NCBI RefSeq assembly: GCF_900104065.1
Contig: NZ_FNLC01000003.1
Location: 310,001-374,000 of the forward strand
DNA: 64,000 nucleotides
From: Natronobacterium texcoconense
GTDB lineage: Archaea > Halobacteriota > Halobacteria > Halobacteriales > Natrialbaceae
Reading direction: 5' to 3'
The notes beneath the pieces are model-generated. The model was given only the letters and a program-made list of their open reading frames with translations, searched no databases and was not told where the DNA came from. Made by a program: the position numbers and the translations under genes. Of this stretch, positions 17,218-25,100 are shown piece after piece. How positions within the stretch are numbered: the first letter of the stretch is position 1; every line of letters begins with the position of its first letter.

Positions 17218-18396
17218 TCAGACGATGTCCTGGGTCAACTCGAGCGTCTTCTCGCGGTCGTCCCAGTCGACGAACAGCGCGACGCTGGTCGCGCTCGTGA
17301 TGACGTCCTGAAGGTGAATCCGCTCCTCGGCGATCGGGTTGACGATTTCGCTGACGATTCCCGGCCTGCTGGGGAGTTCACCGCCGGTGACCCGGACGAC
17401 GGCGACCGGCGAGTCGACGGTGACACTCGAGAGTTCGTCGCGCGCGATGACCTCCCTGTGAAGGATGTTTTCGGCGCGTTCGGCCTCGCTTTCGTCGATG
17501 TAGAACGTGACCGAGTCCATCCCGCTCGCGACCGCGTCGATGTTGATGTCGCTTTCCGAGAGTGCCTGCGAGAGGTGGTGAAAGACGCCGGACTGGTTGC
17601 GAATCGCCCGGCCCGCGACGGTCAGGCAGGCAAGCGGTTGCTCGCGCAGGTCGACGAGATTCTCGAACTCGCCTTCGATGCTGGTACCGCCCGAGAGCAG
17701 GTCGCCGTGCTGGTAGTGAACGACGCGGACGTCGAGATCAGTGTCCTTGTACGAAAGCGCCGACGGTGCGACGACCTCCGCGCCGCGAAACGAGAGATTT
17801 CGCAGTTCGTCGACCGAAATCTCGCCGACGTTGCGTGCACCTTCGACGACGTTCGGGTCGCCGGTCATGACGCCCTCGACGTCGGTGACGATGACGACCT
17901 CGTCGGCCTCCATGTACTTGCCCATCATGACCGCCGTGGTGTCGCTCCCGCCGCGACCGAGCGTCGTGATCGAACCGTCCGGCCCTTCCGCGAGAAAGCC
18001 CGTGATGACCGGCACCGTGTCCTCGAGATCTTCCGCGACCTCGCTCGCTCGTCGCTGACTCTCCTCGACGTCGACCTCGCCGTACTCGTCGGTGACGACG
18101 GGCCAGTTCTCCGTTCCGGGCTCCAGAAACCGGGCGTCGATCCCTCGAGCGGACAGCGCCGCCTTGAGCATCCGAACCGACGTTCGTTCGCCCATGCTGA
18201 CGATCTGTGCGCGGTCCTGTTCGTCGGTCTCGAAGGTGATCTCCTCTAGCAGATCGTCGGTCGTCGAACCCATCGCGCTCGCGACGACGGCGATCTCGTG
18301 ACCTCCCTCGACGGCGGCGGCGATCGAGTCCGCCGCGCGATTGATTCGGTCGCCGCTGCCGAGACTCGTTCCGCCGAACTTGGTTACTACACGCAT
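17218..18396 (-). CDS. lysC: Aspartate kinase
   Basis: A 392-residue aspartokinase, catalysing the first step from aspartate to lysine, threonine and methionine precursors. The N-terminal VTKFGGTSLGSGDRINRAA is the kinase signature, LGRGGSDTTAVMMGKYMEADEVVIVTDVEG is the nucleotide and substrate region, and the last ~130 residues form paired ACT domains (LTVAGRAIRNQSGVFHHLSQALSESDINIDAV) for allosteric control. The length is about 50-70 residues shorter than many bacterial enzymes but normal for haloarchaea. An inverted pair GACACC/GGTGTC flanks the region just upstream of the ATG. Confidence 0.95.
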   Translation of the reverse strand: MRVVTKFGGTSLGSGDRINRAADSIAAAVEGGHEIAVVASAMGSTTDDLLEEITFETDEQDRAQIVSMGERTSVRMLKAALSARGIDARFLEPGTENWPVVTDEYGEVDVEESQRRASEVAEDLEDTVPVITGFLAEGPDGSITTLGRGGSDTTAVMMGKYMEADEVVIVTDVEGVMTGDPNVVEGARNVGEISVDELRNLSFRGAEVVAPSALSYKDTDLDVRVVHYQHGDLLSGGTSIEGEFENLVDLREQPLACLTVAGRAIRNQSGVFHHLSQALSESDINIDAVASGMDSVTFYIDESEAERAENILHREVIARDELSSVTVDSPVAVVRVTGGELPSRPGIVSEIVNPIAEERIHLQDVITSATSVALFVDWDDREKTLELTQDIV

Positions 18397-18636
18397 ACTG
18401 ACACCCCGTGGCTGTGGCTGGTTCGCGTACCGGTGTCGTGGATCATACTAAGCCGTTACCAGAGCGGGCAAATAACTGTGTTCCATTCGGCGTATATTGA
18501 CCGTGTCGGTCGGTAAATCGGACGATCGATGGTGTCAATTCGTACGTTATTCTTTTGGAAGGAACCATGAGGAATAAAGGAATGTGTTCCCGTCCCGGGC
18601 TGGATTTATGTTCGTGGGTGGCATTGACACACCGTA

Positions 18637-19074
18637 ATGAACGTACGGGATGCACTCGAGGCCGACGCGGACGCGCTGGCGTCGATCGCCGACTCACCGA
18701 CGGACGTCATGCGAAATCTCGTCCACGACCGGACGGTACGCGTCGCGGAAGACGGCAGTCACGACCCCAACGCCGACGTCTCGGGGTCACAGTACAACGG
18801 CTCGGATCCCGAGGACCTGTTGGGATTCGTCAGCTTCGACGCGCGAGAGGACACCGTCCACGTCACCCAGCTCGACGGCACGGACGACGCCTGTAAGCGA
18901 CTGCTCGCGGAGCCGATCCGGTTTGCCGAACGCGAATCGATGGCGGTCGAAGTGCTGGTCTCTCGAGAGACGGAGACGATCGCCGACGCCGCCGAAGAGC
19001 TAGGGTTCGAACGCAGCGGTTCGGGGCCGCGGTTCGAAGGATCGTCGACGGTACGGTTTCGGATGGAACCGTAG
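18637..19074 (+). CDS. GNAT-like N-acetyltransferase family protein
   Basis: A 145-residue protein with the start (MNVRDALEADADALASIAD) and end (ETIADAAEELGFERSGSGPRFEG) of a GNAT fold. The middle lacks a clear Q/RxxGxG/A acetyl-CoA loop, so it may be a divergent or inactive member. It ends 4 bp before the convergent ABC permease gene. Confidence 0.65.
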   Translation: MNVRDALEADADALASIADSPTDVMRNLVHDRTVRVAEDGSHDPNADVSGSQYNGSDPEDLLGFVSFDAREDTVHVTQLDGTDDACKRLLAEPIRFAERESMAVEVLVSRETETIADAAEELGFERSGSGPRFEGSSTVRFRMEP

Positions 19075-19078
19075 TCTG

Positions 19079-19972
19079 CTACTGGACGTCCGAACTCGAG
19101 GCCTGGTTCAGGAAGTAGACGGCGACGGCACCCAGCACGACGTCGAGAACGAGCAAGACGCCGAGTGCGGGGACGAGCGTGTTCCACACGCCCGTAAAGC
19201 TCGTCACCTCGATGACCGTCATGACGTCCTGGTTCAGCATCAGCGCACGAGCGGCGTCGACGCCGTACGTGATCGGATTGAGTGCAGCGACGGTCTGGAC
19301 CCATCCCGGAAGCGCCTCGACGGGGAGGAACGCACTCGAGAGGAAGAGCAGCGGGAACTGCAACACGTTGACTGCGATGATGGTCGACTCCTGGTCGCGC
19401 GTGACGAGTGCCACGATGTTCGAGATGGCGGTGAACCAGATCGAAAACAGGATGGCGACGAGGACGATTCCGACCGCGCCGAGCAAGCCGGTCGCGACGT
19501 AGTCGGTCGGCGACGCGCCCGTGTTTAGGTAGAGCAGGACGTAGCCGAGCGCGAGGACGATCCCGACCTGAATAACGATCCTGATGATCTCGGAGAGGGA
19601 CTTCCCGAGAAACACCGCTCCGCGGTGCAGCGGGGAGACGAGCATCTTCTCGAACATCCCGCTCTCGATGTCCTCGACCTGGCCGATTCCGGAGGTCGTC
19701 GCGGCGATCAGTGCCGTCTGGATCACGATCGCCGGCACGAGGAAGGTGACGTAGTTCACCTCCGCGCCGAGGTTCTGGCCGATTGCACCCTCCGCGATTC
19801 CACCGAACACCTCCGTAAACAGGACCAGGAAGACGATCGGATTCAACAGTGACGAGGTCAGCACGAACGGGTTCCGGACCGTCTTCACCAGCCACCGCTT
19901 CAGGATGATCCACGTGTCCCTGGCGAAGCCGTTGCCGGACGTCTTCCGTCCGATCGTCGACTCCCCGCTCAT
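19079..19972 (-). CDS. ABC-2 type transporter permease
   Basis: A 297-residue membrane protein with six predicted hydrophobic segments and the ABC-2/DrrB signature around NPFVLTSSLLNPIVFLVLFTEVFGG and FLSSAFLPVEALPGWVQTVAALNPITYGVDAARAL. It should form the membrane channel of an exporter with the ATPase encoded just upstream; their genes overlap by 4 bp (ATGA), indicating translational coupling. Daunorubicin-type efflux pumps have this two-gene form. The substrate is unknown. Confidence 0.92.
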   Translation of the reverse strand: MSGESTIGRKTSGNGFARDTWIILKRWLVKTVRNPFVLTSSLLNPIVFLVLFTEVFGGIAEGAIGQNLGAEVNYVTFLVPAIVIQTALIAATTSGIGQVEDIESGMFEKMLVSPLHRGAVFLGKSLSEIIRIVIQVGIVLALGYVLLYLNTGASPTDYVATGLLGAVGIVLVAILFSIWFTAISNIVALVTRDQESTIIAVNVLQFPLLFLSSAFLPVEALPGWVQTVAALNPITYGVDAARALMLNQDVMTVIEVTSFTGVWNTLVPALGVLLVLDVVLGAVAVYFLNQASSSDVQ

Positions 19973-20997
19973 CGGTCCACCTCCGTGGTCGCCACTGGAT
20001 CAGCGGGCTCGTTGCCCGAGTCGGGTCCGGCTTCCTCGTCGTCGAGTCCCTCACCCGTAATCGCGAGGAAGACGTCGTCGAGCGTCGGATCGCGGACGTT
20101 GAACCCGACGACGGGAACGTCGGCCTCGTGCAACGCGACGAGCAGTTCCGGGCCGCGACGACGGGCCGCCGGCGATCGGACGCTGAGCCCCTCCTCGGTG
20201 CGTTCGATCGGCGCATCGTCGAACAGATCAGCCTCGAGTGCGACGTCCCGGGCACGGTCCAAAATTTCGTCGTCGGGATCGTCGATCTCGATCTCGAGGA
20301 CGGCCCCGCCGACGCGATCCTTGAGTTCGGACGGCGACCCTGACGCGACGATCTCGCCGTCCCGGAGGACGCCGATCCGGTCACAGAGGTGGTCGGCTTC
20401 CTCGAGGTACTGGGTCGTCAGGAAGACCGTCGTCCCGCGGTCGTTGATCCGTTCGAAGTAGTCCCAGAGACGGTTGCGTGCCTTCGGGTCGAGGCCGGTC
20501 GTCGGCTCGTCCAGAAAGACGATCGGCGGTTCGTGGACCAGCGCGGTCGCGGCGTCGAGACGCTTCTGCATCCCGCCGGAGAACCCCTTGGCCTGCTTGT
20601 CCGCGACGCCGGCGAGGTCGACGAGATCGAGCAAGTCGTCGATCCGTTCGTCACGATCGTCACCCGAAACACCGTACGCTTCGCAGGCGAACTGGATGTT
20701 CTCGCGAGCCGTGAGTTCGGGATCGATACTGGTTTCCTGGGCCATGTAGCCGATCGACTCCCGCACCGCACGCGAGTCCGATCGAACGTCGTAGCCGTTT
20801 ACTGTCACCTCACCCGCGGTCGGCTCGAGCAACGTCGTCAACACCTTGATCGTCGTCGTCTTCCCGGCCCCGTTCGCGCCGAGGAAGCCGAAGAACTCAC
20901 CTTCCGGAACCTCGAGCGTCACGTCGGTGACGGCCTCCGTCCCGTCCGCGTAGGTCAGTTCGACGTGCTGGGCGTCGATCGCGTTCGTCTTGCTCAC
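19969..20997 (-). CDS. ABC transporter ATP-binding protein (DrrA-like)
   Basis: A 342-residue ATPase with Walker A GANGAGKTTT, a signature FSGGMQKRLDAA, Walker B IVFLDEPTTGLDP, the H-loop region TTQYLEEADHLCDRIGVL and a C-terminal extension typical of drug/antibiotic exporters. I chose the GTG at 20997 (MSKTNAIDAQHVEL): upstream residues in the same frame are translated from the divergent promoter and operator and are unlikely to be real. The TATA-like GTATATAGC at 21021-21029 is placed 26 bases upstream. It is the first gene of a two-gene operon divergent from the TetR-type regulator. Confidence 0.9.
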   Translation of the reverse strand: MSKTNAIDAQHVELTYADGTEAVTDVTLEVPEGEFFGFLGANGAGKTTTIKVLTTLLEPTAGEVTVNGYDVRSDSRAVRESIGYMAQETSIDPELTARENIQFACEAYGVSGDDRDERIDDLLDLVDLAGVADKQAKGFSGGMQKRLDAATALVHEPPIVFLDEPTTGLDPKARNRLWDYFERINDRGTTVFLTTQYLEEADHLCDRIGVLRDGEIVASGSPSELKDRVGGAVLEIEIDDPDDEILDRARDVALEADLFDDAPIERTEEGLSVRSPAARRRGPELLVALHEADVPVVGFNVRDPTLDDVFLAITGEGLDDEEAGPDSGNEPADPVATTEVDR

Positions 20998-21020
20998 AGC
21001 CGATCTGTCGAAGTGGCAAG

Positions 21021-21029
21021 GTATATAGC
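21021..21029. promoter_or_regulatory. Shared, near-symmetric TATA box for divergent genes
   Basis: GTATATAGC is nearly the same on both strands. It lies about 26-28 bases upstream of the TetR-type gene start at 21053 and also about 26 bases upstream of the ABC ATPase start at 20997, so one box could position both leaderless transcripts. Confidence 0.55.
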
Positions 21030-21032
21030 TTG

Positions 21033-21050
21033 TGAATGAATATTCATTCA
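21033..21050. promoter_or_regulatory. 18-bp perfect palindrome, likely TetR operator
   Basis: TGAATGAATATTCATTCA is a perfect 18-bp palindrome. It lies between the shared TATA box and the TetR-type start codon (ends 3 bp before the ATG at 21053), where a bound dimer would block the regulator's own transcript and sit just upstream of the TATA box for the exporter operon. Size and symmetry fit TetR-family operators. Confidence 0.7.
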
Positions 21051-21052
21051 TA

Positions 21053-21670
21053 ATGAGCGATCAGGGCCCGTTCGCGTCGGCGCCGAACGAGACGCACACA
21101 CAGATCATGCGAGCGACCTACGAGGCGCTGCGAAAACACGGCTACTCGGAACTAACGATACAGCGTATCGGTGACGAGTTTCCAAAGAGCAAGTCGCTGA
21201 TCTACCAACACTACGACGGGAAGGACGAACTCCTCGTGGCTTTCCTCGAGTTTCTCCTCGAGCGGTTCAGGGCGGACGTCCCGACCGAGGAGTTCGACGA
21301 CGCTCGCGAGCACCTCGAGACCATCATCGACCACGGTCTCCCGGAATCGCTCGGCGAGGAAGACGAGGCGTTTACGACTGCAGTCGAGGCGCTGCGCGGA
21401 CAGGCACCCCACGACGAGACCTACCGCGAACAGTACGCCAGGATCAACGAGTTCTATCGGGAGCGTACCGCCGACGTGATCCACAGGGGCATCGAGCAGG
21501 GCGTATTCCGCGAGGTCGACCCGGAGCAGGCTGCCGGATTCATCGTCGCGACCATCCACGGGGCACGCAGCCAGCGTGTCTCGACGGGCGACCACGAGCC
21601 AGTGCTTGCGGCACGGCGCGAACTCGAGGAATACGTTCGAACGCGACTGCTCGTCGAGGAGAATCGATAG
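21053..21670 (+). CDS. TetR/AcrR family transcriptional regulator
   Basis: A 205-residue TetR-type repressor. The N-terminal helix-turn-helix is TYEALRKHGYSELTIQRIGDEFPKSKSLIYQHYDGKDELL (about residues 22-62), followed by an all-helical ligand domain ending LAARRELEEYVRTRLL. The ATG at 21053 is chosen because an in-frame GTG seven codons upstream lies inside the operator palindrome. It probably controls its own gene and the divergent ABC exporter, the usual arrangement for drug-sensing TetR repressors. Confidence 0.93.
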   Translation: MSDQGPFASAPNETHTQIMRATYEALRKHGYSELTIQRIGDEFPKSKSLIYQHYDGKDELLVAFLEFLLERFRADVPTEEFDDAREHLETIIDHGLPESLGEEDEAFTTAVEALRGQAPHDETYREQYARINEFYRERTADVIHRGIEQGVFREVDPEQAAGFIVATIHGARSQRVSTGDHEPVLAARRELEEYVRTRLLVEENR

Positions 21671-21680
21671 CCGAGTTCGT

Positions 21681-23240
21681 CTAGCTGAACTTCTGGACCG
21701 TCACGTCTAGCGTATCCAGATCGACGATCGGTGCGTACCCCGAGTCGGGGTCGATGTTGACGCTCTTCTGGAAGTCGGTCTGGGCCTGCCAGCAACCGGA
21801 GTTGATCGCGAGCACGTTGTGGTACTTGCCGAAGCCGAGTTTGTGGACGTGGCCGGTGTGGAAAATGTCGGGGACCTCGTCGATGACGAGATAGTCCTCC
21901 TCTTCGGGTGCAAGCCGGGTGTGGCCCCCGAACTGCGGCGCGACGTGGCGTTTCTTCAGAAGCTGGTACATCGCCTTGTGCGGATCGTCGTAACTCGCCT
22001 TCTCCTCCGGAAGTTCGGCGATGACCTCGTCCAGGGAGACGCCGTGGTACATCAGGACCGAGACGCCCTCGATGGTGACTGTGGAGGGGTTGCTGACGAT
22101 GCGGGGATCGTGGGCCGACATGATCTCCCGGAGCTCCTCGTCGAACCCTGGCTGGGGTTCGGCGAGTCGAACCGCGTCGTGGTTGCCCGGGATCATGACG
22201 ATCTCTAAGTCGCCGGGAACCTGCTTCAGGTGCTCGTTGAACGCCTCGTACTGGTCGTAGATGTCGACGATCTCGAGTTCGTCGTCCTGGTCGGGATAGA
22301 CACCGACACCCTCGACCATGTCGCCCGCGATCAGCAGGTACTCGACGTGCTGGGCCTCCGCGGTGTGGAGCCAGTCGGCAAAGCGGTTCCAGGCCTCGGC
22401 CATGAACTCGTCGCTGCCGACGTGGACGTCGCTGATCAACGCGGCCTGGACGTGTCGGTCGGCCGTCGACGGCTCGTACGTACGGGGGACGTCCGGGAAG
22501 TACATCGAGTCGACGAAGCCGATTCCTGCGTCGTCCGAGAGCGTTCCCTCCATCGCCAGCGCCTCGTCACAGAGCAGTTCGTTCACCAGGTCGGCGTACT
22601 CTCGGTCCTTCATCACCAGCCAGGGGAACGTTCCGGTAGCGTCCTCGAGCTCGATCAACCAGTGGCCGCTGGCGGTCGACCGGACGTCGTTGACCAGCCC
22701 GACCATCGCGGCCTCGCTCCCGCCGGGCATGTTCTGGATGGCCGTCGCCGGCCGGTGGTTGACTCGACCGCGTAGCTTCGACCCCAGTCGGTCGAGACGG
22801 TCGCGAAACACCGAGACGAAATCCTCGTACTCCCCCGTCCCGGTACTGTCGCCGGTCATGTCGCCGACGATCTCGAGGGAGCGTTTCTCGGGATCGACCG
22901 ATCGATTTGCGGCCTCCGTAGACCCCTCTGTTTCAACTGGAGACGAGACACCCGATCCGCCAGTGGGCGTGGAAGCAGCTCCAGTTGAAACAGGGGGGTC
23001 TGGCGGCGAGGAATCAGTCGACGAAGCGGCGGGTGACGGAGACGATTCGGTAGCCGTCAGTGCGGCGTCGACGTGTTCGGTCCGGACCACCAGCGCGTCG
23101 TCCGGAACCTCCTCTAAGACTCGCTCGAGGGCCGCGGCATTGTCGTCCGTCGCTGCGAGACGGGTTACAGCCTCGCGTTCCGCGTTGTAGCCGCGGCTCG
23201 TGAGTTCGCTGACGATCCGGGCGGGGCCCTCGAGTGGCAC
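21681..23240 (-). CDS. polB: DNA polymerase D small subunit (DP1, 3'-5' exonuclease)
   Basis: A 519-residue small subunit of the archaeal replicative polymerase D. After an N-terminal helical part (1-60) comes a Ser/Pro/Thr/Glu-rich linker (about 62-130), an OB-fold region, then the Mre11-like phosphoesterase domain with its metal ligands in ISDVHVGSDEF, IAGDMVEG, IPGNHDAVRL, MYHGVS and HTGHVHKLGF. The start is the GTG at 23240 (MPLEGPARIV), with a TATA-like CTTTTTTCT about 26 bases upstream; earlier codons in frame lack family similarity. Two origin-recognition-box-like sequences lie within the linker-coding part. The catalytic large subunit DP2 is not in the window. Confidence 0.95.
   Translation of the reverse strand: MPLEGPARIVSELTSRGYNAEREAVTRLAATDDNAAALERVLEEVPDDALVVRTEHVDAALTATESSPSPAASSTDSSPPDPPVSTGAASTPTGGSGVSSPVETEGSTEAANRSVDPEKRSLEIVGDMTGDSTGTGEYEDFVSVFRDRLDRLGSKLRGRVNHRPATAIQNMPGGSEAAMVGLVNDVRSTASGHWLIELEDATGTFPWLVMKDREYADLVNELLCDEALAMEGTLSDDAGIGFVDSMYFPDVPRTYEPSTADRHVQAALISDVHVGSDEFMAEAWNRFADWLHTAEAQHVEYLLIAGDMVEGVGVYPDQDDELEIVDIYDQYEAFNEHLKQVPGDLEIVMIPGNHDAVRLAEPQPGFDEELREIMSAHDPRIVSNPSTVTIEGVSVLMYHGVSLDEVIAELPEEKASYDDPHKAMYQLLKKRHVAPQFGGHTRLAPEEEDYLVIDEVPDIFHTGHVHKLGFGKYHNVLAINSGCWQAQTDFQKSVNIDPDSGYAPIVDLDTLDVTVQKFS
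22922..22942 (-). repeat. ORB-like sequence inside polB, left copy
   Basis: Read on the minus strand this is CTCCAGTTGAAACAGAGGGG followed by T. It matches the oriC box at 27917-27939 at 18 of 21 positions. It codes for linker residues SPVETEGS (about 100-107) of the polymerase subunit. Confidence 0.6.
22979..22999 (+). repeat. ORB-like sequence inside polB, right copy
   Basis: Read on the plus strand this begins CTCCAGTTGAAACAGGGG and ends in GGT, sharing the first 15 bases with the left copy but in opposite orientation, 36 bp away. It encodes a different peptide (PPVSTGA, about residues 82-88), so the resemblance is at DNA level and not due to a repeated protein motif. Confidence 0.6.
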
Positions 23241-23341
23241 ACAACTCGTATTCGTGACCGGAGAAAAAAGGGTAGCGAATCGCGGACCGATCGATGGAAC
23301 GAGCAGAAGGTTGATTGCGACCCCCGGCAAAAAACCGGGCA

Positions 23342-24262
23342 ATGAGCGGTCCCGACGCCGGCGGTTCCGACGAGCACGACGAGCAGGAACGCGGATTTTC
23401 CACGTCGCCGTCGGAAACCGACGTATCGAACGATCCTCCCGACGACGGCGTAACGATCGAAGACGACGGACCCGTCCGCTGGTTTCTCGAGAGCGACGAC
23501 GAGACCGTCGTCCTCGCCCGGGACGTGGTCAGCAGCGTCGCGATCGTCGCCGTCATCGGCCTGTTGCTGTTCGCAATCAGCGGCGTCTGGCCGCCGCTGG
23601 TCGCCGTCGAGAGCGGCAGTATGGAACCGAACATGGAACGTGGCGACCTGATCTTCGTCGTCGACGAAGAGCGATTCGTCGGCGACGACCCCGTCGATGG
23701 CACCGGCGTCGTCACGCTCGAGGACGGCCAGAACGGAGGTCACGAGACGTTCGGCGAGCCAGGTGACGTCATCGTCTTCAAACCCGACGGCAGCGAGTTA
23801 CAGACGCCGGTGATACATCGGGCTCACTTCTGGGTCGAGGAAGACGAGAACTGGGTCGATACCAGGGCGGAAGAGGAGTATATCGGCGGCGCGACCTGTG
23901 ACGACGTCCCCACCTGTCCCGCGAACCACGACGGGTTCGTGACGAAAGGCGACGCCAACGCCGGCTACGATCAGTACCAGGGTGGCGCCAGGACCGACGT
24001 CGTCAAACCGGAGTGGGTCACCGGGAAAGCCTCGTTCCGCATCCCGTGGCTCGGTCACGTCCGGCTGATCTTCGACGAGATGCTCACCGGTATCCTCGTT
24101 CCGTCCGCGACAGTCGACGGAGTCGCCTCGGCGACGGGTGAAACCGCAGTCGGAGACACCAACGGGAACGGTAGCGACACGCTCGCCACCGCAGGGACGA
24201 TCGGCGTCGCCGGTGGTGCAGGAGTCGCGATCGCAGGGGTAGGTATCGCGCGGCGGTACTGA
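23342..24262 (+). CDS. Signal peptidase I (S26B, Sec11-like)
   Basis: A 306-residue membrane peptidase that removes Sec signal peptides. A membrane segment (about 60-85) is followed by the catalytic serine in ESGSMEPNMERGDL (Ser93) and the histidine in TPVIHRAHFWV (about His159), the Ser-His type used by archaeal and ER enzymes instead of Ser-Lys; TKGDANAGYDQ supplies the family's conserved acidic residues. A second C-terminal membrane segment (GTIGVAGGAGVAIAGVGIARRY-like) anchors the other end. The ATG at 23342 is chosen over one nine codons upstream because the acidic haloarchaeal N-terminus starts there. Divergent from polB. Confidence 0.92.
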   Translation: MSGPDAGGSDEHDEQERGFSTSPSETDVSNDPPDDGVTIEDDGPVRWFLESDDETVVLARDVVSSVAIVAVIGLLLFAISGVWPPLVAVESGSMEPNMERGDLIFVVDEERFVGDDPVDGTGVVTLEDGQNGGHETFGEPGDVIVFKPDGSELQTPVIHRAHFWVEEDENWVDTRAEEEYIGGATCDDVPTCPANHDGFVTKGDANAGYDQYQGGARTDVVKPEWVTGKASFRIPWLGHVRLIFDEMLTGILVPSATVDGVASATGETAVGDTNGNGSDTLATAGTIGVAGGAGVAIAGVGIARRY

Positions 24263-24374
24263 CTCGGTTTCGGCTCCGTTCTAACTCGGCTTCGGCTCCG
24301 CTCGAGACGAATTTCCGGGCGTCCGAGACGTCCGGAGACCCCGACGAACGACGCATCGTGACGACCATCGCCGA

Positions 24375-24746
24375 CTACTCCTCGGTCTCCGTCGTAACCT
24401 CGAGGGAGAGCGAGTCACCGTCGTGAAGCCGTCGGTCGGTCGGATCGACTTCCTCGCCGTCGACCTCGAACGTGATCTCGGTGCCGGAATCGCGCTCGTC
24501 GTAGGTCGTTCCGTCGGTCGTGACCACGTGATCGCCGTCGACGACGACTTCGATATCGCCGCTCTCGTGGCCGTCGATCTCGTCGCCCTCGAGGAGGCAA
24601 CCGGAGAGGGAACCGACGACGAAACCTGCAGTCGAAGCGAGGGCCGTTCGTCGGCGCACGGACGAATCGTCGCTGCCTTCGTATATCGATCCTTCGCCGG
24701 ATTCGACCGGGTCGGGTGACCGGATGAGCAACTTCGGATCCCCCAC
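24375..24746 (-). CDS. Small putative lipoprotein
   Basis: A 123-residue acidic protein with RRRTALASTAGFVVGSLSGC (residues 31-50), i.e. a twin-arginine signal and a lipobox ending at the cysteine, followed by about 70 residues rich in beta-strand patterns (IEVVVDGDHVVTTDGTTYDERD). The N-terminal 29 residues before the signal suggest the true start may be the GTG at residue 30. I do not recognise a family. It is likely a surface lipoprotein. Confidence 0.6.
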   Translation of the reverse strand: MGDPKLLIRSPDPVESGEGSIYEGSDDSSVRRRTALASTAGFVVGSLSGCLLEGDEIDGHESGDIEVVVDGDHVVTTDGTTYDERDSGTEITFEVDGEEVDPTDRRLHDGDSLSLEVTTETEE

Positions 24747-24869
24747 GGAATGGACCGACGGGCAGTTGGGACGGCGTTCGAGTTCGTCCCGCAGAACTGG
24801 CTGGACTACGACAACCGCTGTTTGGGCTGCGACGCCACGATTATGTCGTCACCGGTAATAACGGCGAAT

Positions 24870-25082
24870 ATGGGGTTCTCGACGAGTAGCGATCCGAAGC
24901 CCGAGGGGATCTTCGCCCTCGAGATGCTGGCGCTTCTCCTAGTCCCGCCGCTGGTACTCGGCGTCGTCGTCGGTGTCGTCGCTTCGATAGAAGAGGCAGC
25001 GCTCGCGTTCCTGATCGGGTTCATCGTCGGTGTCGGACTGGCGTCGCTCAGACGCGAGATTCGGGGGTTTCGAACCGAATGA
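24870..25082 (+). CDS. Small two-segment membrane protein
   Basis: About 70 residues starting MGFSTSSDPKPEG, with two hydrophobic helices (LEMLALLLVPPLVLGVVVGVVA and AALAFLIGFIVGVGLA) and a basic C-terminus. Longer in-frame starts exist at 24750 and 24843; I prefer 24870 because an ATTATG-like TATA lies about 27 bases upstream and the extra N-terminal residues look untranslated. No family recognised. Confidence 0.5.
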   Translation: MGFSTSSDPKPEGIFALEMLALLLVPPLVLGVVVGVVASIEEAALAFLIGFIVGVGLASLRREIRGFRTE

Positions 25083-25100
25083 AAGAGTCGCCAGTGAGCG

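Noticed and set aside
21032-21052. Identical N-terminal peptides MNEYSF on both strands at the TetR/ABC spacer
   Set aside because: They arise from the palindromic operator; real starts are the ATG at 21053 and the GTG at 20997.
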